From positions 1,147,069-1,211,068 of the forward strand of contig NZ_CP059833.1 in NCBI RefSeq assembly GCF_014117265.1: a DNA stretch of 64,000 bases, read 5' to 3'. Positions within the stretch are counted from its first letter, which is position 1. Each line of letters opens with the position of its first letter. Shown piece by piece: positions 58,250 through 64,000 of the stretch. The position numbers were made by a program, and so were the translations under genes. The notes below the pieces were generated by a model, which was not told the DNA's origin, ran no database searches, and saw only the letters and a list, made by a program, of their open reading frames with translations. The stretch is from Corynebacterium hindlerae (lineage in GTDB: Bacteria; Actinomycetota; Actinomycetes; Mycobacteriales; Mycobacteriaceae).

Positions 58250-59152
58250 TTAGGAAAACTTCTCATCCTGCATGAGTTCTGCTGCGCCCTGTTCTAACAG
58301 GCGCTGGGCGAGTTCCGCACCCAGCTGCGCTGCGCGCTCAACCGGACCAGTAATCTGTTCCCGCAAGCTGCGGGAGCCATCCAGGGCGAACACGCCGGCG
58401 ACGAGGAGCAGATGATCGTCAGTGGCACTGGCATATGCGGCGACAGGGGCGGTGCAACCGGCTTCGAGGGTGCGCAGCACTGAGCGTTCCGCCGTAGCTT
58501 CTGCGGTGGCCCGTGGATCGGACAGCAGGTTGAGCGCGGCCACCACATCAGCATCGTCTGCGCGACATTCCACAGCCAGCGCTCCTTGGGCTGGTGCTGG
58601 AATCATGACGTTGATGTCCAGGACCTCTCCTGCTTTGTCCAGGACGTCGATGCGGGCGAGCCCAGCGGCTGCCAGGATCACGGCGTCCAGCTCGCCTGTG
58701 GTGACCTTGCCCATGCGGGTATCGATGTTGCCTCGCAGGGGCTGGATGTCAAGGTCGGGGCGCAGCGCCCGCAGTTGGGACACGCGACGTGGCGCGGAAG
58801 TCCCCACGCGCGCACCGGTCGGCAGGTCTGCCAGTTTCATGCCGTCACGGGCGATGAGGCAGTCAAACGGATAGGAGCGCTGTGGCACCACCAGGTGGAA
58901 GCGCTCATCGGGTGCGGTGGGGAGGTCTTTGAAGGAGTGGATTGCGATGTCGCATTCGCCGGCAGCCATCGCGTCCCGCAGGGCCTGGGTAAATACGCCG
59001 ACACCGATACGTTCCACCGGGGACATGTTGATGTCACCGGGGGTGGTGATAATCGTGAGCTCCGCTGGGTGGCCGGCTGCGATGAGCGCGTCCCGGATGT
59101 GGCCTGCTTGGGTGGTGGCCAGTTTGGAGCCACGGGTACCGATCTTCAGCAT
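58250..59152 (-). CDS. hemC: hydroxymethylbilane synthase (porphobilinogen deaminase)
   Basis: 300 aa from the ATG that overlaps the hemA stop (TGATG). N-terminal [20 protein letters not shown]; dipyrromethane cofactor Cys in [37 protein letters not shown]. Polymerises four porphobilinogens. Confidence 0.97.
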   Translation of the reverse strand: MLKIGTRGSKLATTQAGHIRDALIAAGHPAELTIITTPGDINMSPVERIGVGVFTQALRDAMAAGECDIAIHSFKDLPTAPDERFHLVVPQRSYPFDCLIARDGMKLADLPTGARVGTSAPRRVSQLRALRPDLDIQPLRGNIDTRMGKVTTGELDAVILAAAGLARIDVLDKAGEVLDINVMIPAPAQGALAVECRADDADVVAALNLLSDPRATAEATAERSVLRTLEAGCTAPVAAYASATDDHLLLVAGVFALDGSRSLREQITGPVERAAQLGAELAQRLLEQGAAELMQDEKFS

Positions 59153-60516
59153 CACTTTTCCCCTTGCGTTTCCTTGATGTTTGTCGCCGTTTTCGGCATG
59201 TTCGCTTTCGGTAGGTCTTTCGCTTTTACGTCCACGGAGCGGTTTGCCTCGAGTCCGAAAAGTTCCTGGAGGGCCGTCTCGTAGGAGACGCTACCCGAGG
59301 TGACGGCCAGTTCTTTCACCCGCACTGTGGGCTGATGCAGCAGCTTATCGACGACCCGTCGCACCGTTTTCTCCACCTCTTCACGTTCCGCATCCCCCAT
59401 CGTCGGGGTGCGGGTGCCCAGGCGTTCGAGTTCGACGTCCACGATCTCGTGGGCGTGGCGTCGTAAAGCTGCGACGGCAGGAACCACGTTGCGCACGCGC
59501 TGCTCGGAGATGTAGTGCTGCAATTCAGCGTCAACGATGGCGCGCGCTTCCTGCTGCACCTCGTTGGAGTTGGTGTCGCGTTCCTCGTGCAGGCGCTCGA
59601 TGTTGACCAGCTGCACGCCTGGGATGGTGGCGGTTTCGTCGTCGATGTCGCGTGGCATGGACAGATCCACCAGCATCAGCGGCATCCCGGTGCGGGGAAT
59701 ATGGCGTGGCTCGATGGTGAAGTTGTCTGCCCCGGTCGCGGAAATTACCATGTCTACCTGCGGAATGGCGCTGTCGCGGTCATCAAAGTCGACGGCGTGC
59801 GACGCAATCCCCAGGTCGCGAGAACGTTCCGCGAGAACCTCCGCGCGCGACTTCGTGCGGTTGGAAAACACCAGTTCGCTGATCCCCAGGCGGCCCAGGT
59901 GGGTGGCCGCCAACGACGCCATGACGCCCGCCCCCAACACCAGCGCACGCTTTCCGACGAGCGGCTGCTCCGACTCCTTGAGCCCCATGAGATCCAACGC
60001 GCGGGAGATCGCGAAGCTCACCATGGATGCACCGGCATCATCAATATCGGTTTCCGTGTGCACCCGCTTACCGGTGTGTAGCGCAACCTGCGTCAACGAA
60101 TGGAGGGCCTGCCCCACCGTGCCAATTTCCCCAGCCCGCTGATAAGCGGTGCGGACCTGGCCAATAATTTGCTGTTCCCCCACCACCATGGAGTCAAGCC
60201 CCGACGTTACAGTGAGCATGTGCTCGGCGGCCGCGTCGGCGTAACGCACATAAAGGTGATCCCGCAGCGTATCCAAGTCCACACCACTGTTACGGTGCAG
60301 CACCTCCACCACCTCATTGACCCCAGTGTGGAAACTGTTGGTTACCGCATAGACTTCAACTCGGTTACACGTAGACACGATCATGGCCTCGGACAACGAC
60401 GGCTGATCGACCAGCGCCATCGCGGTCTTGTCGCGGACGACATCATCCATGCTTACTTGCTCCAGCACCTTCACAGGCGCGGAGCGGTGCGACATACCGA
60501 CAACCAGTACGCTCAC
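59152..60516 (-). CDS. hemA: glutamyl-tRNA reductase
   Basis: 454 aa. Catalytic Cys in [38 protein letters not shown] at the N-terminus; NADPH site [20 protein letters not shown]. First committed step of the C5 pathway and first gene of the leftward hem operon. C-terminal dimerisation helix precedes a Lys-rich tail. Confidence 0.97.
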   Translation of the reverse strand: MSVLVVGMSHRSAPVKVLEQVSMDDVVRDKTAMALVDQPSLSEAMIVSTCNRVEVYAVTNSFHTGVNEVVEVLHRNSGVDLDTLRDHLYVRYADAAAEHMLTVTSGLDSMVVGEQQIIGQVRTAYQRAGEIGTVGQALHSLTQVALHTGKRVHTETDIDDAGASMVSFAISRALDLMGLKESEQPLVGKRALVLGAGVMASLAATHLGRLGISELVFSNRTKSRAEVLAERSRDLGIASHAVDFDDRDSAIPQVDMVISATGADNFTIEPRHIPRTGMPLMLVDLSMPRDIDDETATIPGVQLVNIERLHEERDTNSNEVQQEARAIVDAELQHYISEQRVRNVVPAVAALRRHAHEIVDVELERLGTRTPTMGDAEREEVEKTVRRVVDKLLHQPTVRVKELAVTSGSVSYETALQELFGLEANRSVDVKAKDLPKANMPKTATNIKETQGEK

Positions 60517-60628
60517 GCTCTACACTCACCGCTTTCACTCATAGCGCGGAATCGAACTTTCGAATTACCCCAAGTGGCACAATATTCGATCTTTCAGAGT
60601 AGCCCCATTATGAACGAGGGGCCAATTA

Positions 60629-60877
60629 TCATCCCCCCAGTAGCGCCTCGCGCAGCTCCTCATTGTCCACTTCCCAGCACGCAAACTCTTCCCCATCGAT
60701 CACGACAACGGGCACCCGATCCCCATATTCCGTGGCCAACCCAGCTTCATCTACATCAACAACCTCAAGGGTCGCCCCGGTTGCCATAATCACAGGCATG
60801 ATCTGCTCCCGCACCCGCAGACAAGAACCGCAGGTCGAGCGAGTCATTAATTCCACCAACACCGGTTTCGCCATCAT
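60629..60877 (-). CDS. glutaredoxin-like protein
   Basis: 82 aa. Thioredoxin fold with the active site TRSTCGSCLRVREQIMPVI (CGSC) and the cis-Pro loop DRVPVVVIDGEEFACWEVDN. Small glutaredoxin-family proteins at this spot upstream of hemA are usual in corynebacteria. Two adjacent ATGs (60877, 60874). Confidence 0.85.
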   Translation of the reverse strand: MMAKPVLVELMTRSTCGSCLRVREQIMPVIMATGATLEVVDVDEAGLATEYGDRVPVVVIDGEEFACWEVDNEELREALLGG

Positions 60878-60961
60878 TTCTCGTGTTTCGTCCCAAGCAA
60901 CTTTTCTTGAAAATGCTTACGATTGACTATCGTACTTAGCTCACTTCGAAAGGCAGCCCTG

Positions 60962-61993
60962 ATGGATGGTTTCGCGCTCACCCCTGAGGAATTCCTCGCC
61001 AACTGGAGCGCATCCCGAGGCAACCTTCGCCGCTTCCTCGAAGACCGCGCCTTGCCCCCGGTAGATGAGGAAAGCCAGAAGAAAGCCGGTCACGCCGCTG
61101 CGGACTCTGCAGTACGCTCCGTCTACGGCATTGAGCTCTCCGACTTCCACGCCGGCGTCGACTCCGTGGGAGGTGCCTTCGAGGCCGCCGGTGCCCGCCA
61201 GGTCACCGCCCCCGACCCGGATATCCCCCAAGACCACGGCGCTGCTGCTTTCTTCGATGTTGACAACACCCTCATCCAGGGTGCCTCCATCACCATGTTT
61301 GCCATCGGGCTCTACCGCCACAAGTACTTCACCCTCCGCGACATCCTCCCCGTCGCATGGAAACAACTCAAATTCCGCGTCACCGGCGCGGAAAACGCAG
61401 CAGACATGGCCGAGGGCCGCTCCCAAGCCCTCGAGTTCATTAAGGGCCGCTCCGTTGACGAGCTCGTGGAACTCTGCGAAAACATTGTCGACACCACCAT
61501 GCTGGAAAAAATCTGGCCCGGCACCCGCGCCCTCGCCCAAATGCACATCGACGCCGGCCAACAAGTCTGGCTCGTCTCCGCCACCCCAGTGCAACTCGCC
61601 CAAATCCTCGCGCGTCGCTTCGGATTCACCGGCGCCCTCGGCACCGTCGCCGAGGTATCCGACGGCCGGTTCACCGGACGTCTCGTGGGCGATATTCTCC
61701 ACGGTCCCGGTAAAAAACATGCCGTCGCAGCCCTCGCCTCCATCGAAGGCCTCGACCTATCCCGCTGCACCGCCTACTCGGACTCCATCAACGATGTCCC
61801 GATGCTCTCCATGGTCGGTACCGCAGTAGCAATCAACCCGGACCGCGACCTCACCCGCCTGGCCAAGCTCCAAGGCTGGGACATCCGCGACTACCGCTCC
61901 GTCCGCAAGGCTGTACGCACCTTCGGAATCCCAGCACTCCTCACCGCAACCGTCGGGCTCTACCGCTGGCAGCGCTCCAAAGCGCTGGGATAA
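60962..61993 (+). CDS. HAD-IB family phosphatase (SerB-like)
   Basis: 343 aa from the ATG at 60962 with GAAAGG upstream; a TTG at 60923 would add 13 residues. HAD motif [12 protein letters not shown], then motif II region [16 protein letters not shown], motif [17 protein letters not shown]. The N-terminal 100 residues are a separate helical region. HAD-IB members include phosphoserine phosphatases and lyso-lipid-linked enzymes; the substrate is unknown. Confidence 0.85.
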   Translation: MDGFALTPEEFLANWSASRGNLRRFLEDRALPPVDEESQKKAGHAAADSAVRSVYGIELSDFHAGVDSVGGAFEAAGARQVTAPDPDIPQDHGAAAFFDVDNTLIQGASITMFAIGLYRHKYFTLRDILPVAWKQLKFRVTGAENAADMAEGRSQALEFIKGRSVDELVELCENIVDTTMLEKIWPGTRALAQMHIDAGQQVWLVSATPVQLAQILARRFGFTGALGTVAEVSDGRFTGRLVGDILHGPGKKHAVAALASIEGLDLSRCTAYSDSINDVPMLSMVGTAVAINPDRDLTRLAKLQGWDIRDYRSVRKAVRTFGIPALLTATVGLYRWQRSKALG

Positions 61994-62040
61994 AGGGCTG
62001 CTGGTTCGGGGTTTCCGGTTAGCCGGTTCGCCGGTGAAAT

Positions 62041-62130
62041 GCGAGACCTGGAACTCGAGTCTCGGACCAAAAACACCAAATAGCAAAAGTGAAGCCCAAA
62101 AACACTCCGAGTCTCGACTTCCAAGTCTCG
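62041..62130. repeat. long palindromic repeat, copy B
   Basis: Arms 62041-62065 (GCGAGACCTGGAACTCGAGT then CTCGG) and 62107-62130 pair with three mismatches. Same sequence family as 37636-37726. It starts 48 bp after the HAD gene stop, so it may serve as its transcript end. Confidence 0.72.
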
Positions 62131-62288
62131 ATCTCAAGGATCGCGGGGGGTAAGAGCATCCCTACATTCCACGGCAAAGCCAGGTTAGGGCTATAGGCTC
62201 TTATCTCTGCTCAATGCAGCGCCCGGTGACTAAGACCGGTGCCCCAACTGCCTGACAGAACGACATCACCAGTCGTCCACAACAGTTA

Positions 62289-62386
62289 GTAGAGAACGGT
62301 TGGTAGAGAGTTAAAGTGGAAAACAACCTCGGTTAAGGTTTGACGCCACTTCCTCTCGAATTCTCCACCAACCGTTCTCTACCAAC
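62289..62386. repeat. further long inverted repeat
   Basis: GTAGAGAACGGTTGGT near 62289 is perfectly complementary to ACCAACCGTTCTCTAC near 62386, and pairing continues imperfectly inward. It is not the same sequence as the 37636/62041 family. It lies in the 591-bp gene-free stretch 61994-62584, where no ORF is supported. Confidence 0.6.
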
Positions 62387-62545
62387 CGGCCCCGATGCCC
62401 CTCACACGCTGAGATGGAACACCTGGAACGCTATCCTGGCCAGCTACTAACACAACATCGGCATAGAAAAAGGCACCATCAGATAGCCACAAAGCCCGGC
62501 CGGCGACACGCCGACCGGACACGCTTTTCTTTACTTAAACAAAGA

Positions 62546-62572
62546 CGCCCGCCACCAAAACGGTGACGGGCG
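62546..62572 (-). terminator. terminator after the 33-aa basic protein gene
   Basis: CGCCCG-CCACC - AAAAC - GGTGA-CGGGCG, a stem of 11-12 bp with one G-T style mismatch, followed on the transcribed strand by TCTTTGTTT. It lies 12 bp after the stop. Confidence 0.8.
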
Positions 62573-62584
62573 CCCAGAAGAGGC

Positions 62585-62686
62585 TTACTTGCCGAGCTTA
62601 CGACGCTGAACGCGGGTACGGCGCAGCATCTTGCGGTGCTTCTTCTTGGACATGCGCTTGCGGCGCTTCTTAATAACGGAACCCAT
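62585..62686 (-). CDS. 33-aa basic ribosome-associated protein (AURKAIP1/COX24-type, bTHX-like)
   Basis: Too short for usual ORF cut-offs. The frame starts at the ATG at 62686 ([20 protein letters not shown]) and ends [16 protein letters not shown]. The [20 protein letters not shown] pattern is the small actinobacterial protein found upstream or downstream of bldC-like genes and annotated as AURKAIP1/COX24 domain or 30S protein. More than half of the residues are Lys or Arg. Confidence 0.93.
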   Translation of the reverse strand: MGSVIKKRRKRMSKKKHRKMLRRTRVQRRKLGK

Positions 62687-62893
62687 AGGGTTTACCTCGC
62701 TTGTGTAGAAGTTGTACGTACAAACCTGCCAACGTGCATTTCGGCTTGAAACAAATTGCCGACGACCGAGTGCACTTCGCCCGTCGCAGCATTCCCGAAA
62801 GAACGCTCACCAAACTGGCTCGTTGACACGAATGGGTTATATCCTACCGCGCGGTTTCCCATCTACAAAAAAGGGGTCCAATACAAGCCAAAA

Positions 62894-62953
62894 CGCTCCC
62901 TACGAACACCTACCTATCGAAAGGAGGGCAGGTAGCAACATTCGTAGGGAGCG
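62894..62953 (-). terminator. nested hairpin after the BldC-like gene
   Basis: CGCTCCCTACGAA (62894-62906) is perfectly complementary to 62941-62953, and inside it CTACCT (62910) pairs with AGGTAG (62930). The transcribed strand continues GCGTTTTGG, so it probably ends the BldC-like transcript. No other feature is seen in 62687-62972. Confidence 0.75.
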
Positions 62954-62972
62954 CTTACAGCCCCTTCGCCAC

Positions 62973-63164
62973 TTAACCAGCGTTGTAGAAAGAGGAATCC
63001 AGGTACTCGTTAACAGCGCTCTGGTGCACGCGGAATGAACGGCCTACGCGCACGGCAGGCAGTTCACCGGAGTGAACCAAGCGGTAAACGGTCATCTTCG
63101 ATACCCGCATGATGTCCGCTACTTCAGCGACTGTCAAGAAAGTGCCATTGTCTTCATTTGCCAT
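62973..63164 (-). CDS. BldC-like small MerR-type DNA-binding protein
   Basis: 63 aa, entirely one winged-helix domain: GTFLTVAEVADIMRVSKMTV then YRLVHSGELPAVRVGRSFRV. It matches actinobacterial BldC and the excisionase-family HTH proteins annotated beside proC in corynebacteria. In Streptomyces, BldC controls development; here the role is unknown. It lies 215 bp from the proC end. Confidence 0.9.
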   Translation of the reverse strand: MANEDNGTFLTVAEVADIMRVSKMTVYRLVHSGELPAVRVGRSFRVHQSAVNEYLDSSFYNAG

Positions 63165-63378
63165 AATCTTCTAACCCTTCACACACGTCGCGCGCTGCAG
63201 GCTTCCCCTCCCGCAGAACGGTCACGCACGTGCTTGTGCTAGTTTACCGTGAAGCATGTGACTATTGCGACATGAGTGCCAAAAATTCTCTTACGCGCCA
63301 CAATGCAACTCGTGTTCTTTTATCATCAGCCCAGCTAGTGCACTGTTTATTAACACAGTCACAGCTGAAACATTTTTT

Positions 63379-64000
63379 CTAGTCACTTACCTCATCTGCC
63401 CCCACCACCTTGGTAGTGGACTTGGTGGTACCCAATTCTGCGGAGCGGTTGGCGCACTTTTCGGTTGCCCGGTACACCATTCCACGCAGCCCCGACTGCT
63501 CCAGCTCGCGAATTGCCTTAATGGTGGTACCCCCTGGGGAGCTCACGTTCGCCCGGAGTTCGCTTGGTTCAAGACCAGTTTCCTGCATCAGGGCGGTAGA
63601 ACCGGCAGCCGCGCTGATCGCGAGGTTCTTCGCCAAATCACGCCGCAACCCCAGGTTGATGCCGGCGTCGATCATCGCTTCCACGAAAAGGAAAAAGTAT
63701 GCAGGTGAAGACCCAGACATTGCTACGACAGCATCCATTTGGGATTCTTCCACCACAAACACGTCGCCAAGGGCTTCAAGCAGTTCCGTGATCTGAGCGA
63801 GTTGTTCGTCGCCGACGAAGCGCCCTGGGCTGATCGCCGAGGTACCACGGCGCACCAACATTGGGGTGTTCGGCATGACGCGGACGATGGGGGTGCCCGC
63901 AGAAACTACTTCCTCCAGAGATTTCACGGAAATCCCCGCAGCCATGGAAATCACGGTGGTGTCTTGTGAATTGTTGTCCAGGGTGTCCGACAGCGAGGAC
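63379..64000 (-). CDS. proC: pyrroline-5-carboxylate reductase (C-terminal part; start outside the window)
   Basis: 207 codons of the 3' part. Landmarks: [55 protein letters not shown] and the signature [20 protein letters not shown]. Last step of proline synthesis. The N-terminal NADPH domain is beyond the right edge. Confidence 0.96.
   Translation of the reverse strand, partial: SSLSDTLDNNSQDTTVISMAAGISVKSLEEVVSAGTPIVRVMPNTPMLVRRGTSAISPGRFVGDEQLAQITELLEALGDVFVVEESQMDAVVAMSGSSPAYFFLFVEAMIDAGINLGLRRDLAKNLAISAAAGSTALMQETGLEPSELRANVSSPGGTTIKAIRELEQSGLRGMVYRATEKCANRSAELGTTKSTTKVVGADEVSD

Noticed and set aside
62973..63164. Phage excisionase marking a prophage or integrative element
   Set aside because: The protein is the usual BldC-like regulator beside proC; no integrase, attachment site or phage gene is present.

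Overview
The window reads as chromosomal DNA of a Corynebacterium-type mycolic-acid actinobacterium. This rests on gene content and order: rplK-rplA / rplJ-rplL / rpoB-rpoC next to secE-nusG, a split menaquinone cluster with an MgtA-like mannosyltransferase, and a long hem/ccs cluster with a CobA-HemD fusion. A BldC-like regulator, a DUF4229 protein and an LGFP-repeat protein agree with it. The species cannot be named from sequence alone. Core genes are GC-rich; the accessory loci at about 7.9-15.0 kb and 41.1-42.2 kb look clearly more AT-rich.

Layout. 1-6.65 kb: rpoC (3' part outside the window) and rpoB. 6.9-11.3 kb: a leftward five-gene operon headed by a winged-helix regulator. 11.55-15.03 kb: a divergent rightward operon of a small secreted peptide precursor, a DUF5819/SdpA-like protein, an HTTM/SdpB-like membrane protein and an exported subtilase. 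15.1-20.2 kb: rplL, rplJ, rplA, rplK, nusG and secE with two small membrane proteins. 20.2-21.2 kb: four tRNAs and a tandem repeat. 21.3-34.8 kb: polyprenyl diphosphate synthase and menaquinone genes menJ, menG, menD, menC, menB, menE and menA, interleaved with mgtA, a YkvI-like permease and a glycosyltransferase. 35-38.7 kb: small membrane genes, an ArsR regulator and rmlACB. 38.8-60.5 kb: the cytochrome c and heme cluster (ccsB, resB, ccdA, tlpA-like, hemL, hemY, hemE, hemB, hemD, hemC, hemA). 60.6-64 kb: glutaredoxin-like, HAD phosphatase, a 33-aa basic protein, BldC-like and the 3' part of proC.

Three things stand out. First, the 11.6-15.0 kb operon has the architecture of a sporulation-delaying-protein (SDP) type antimicrobial peptide system: toxin precursor, SdpA-like, SdpB-like. 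It also carries its own secreted S8 protease, and a regulator operon diverges from it. I regard it as the best candidate for an undescribed system. Second, a secreted LGFP-repeat protein with a C-terminal phospholipase-A2-like domain and an overlapping small membrane gene sits between ccsB and resB. Two further relatives of the membrane gene lie 6 and 9 kb away, each directly behind a decayed piece of the same toxin type, which looks like repeated gain and loss of a toxin-immunity module inside the heme cluster. Third, the heme cluster encodes a full-length P-type ATPase homologue in which the phosphorylation, dephosphorylation and Mg-binding motifs are all replaced, so it cannot be a normal pump.

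All assignments come from reading the sequence; no database search was run. Family names are recognition calls, and starts were chosen from ribosome binding sites, overlaps and signal peptides.
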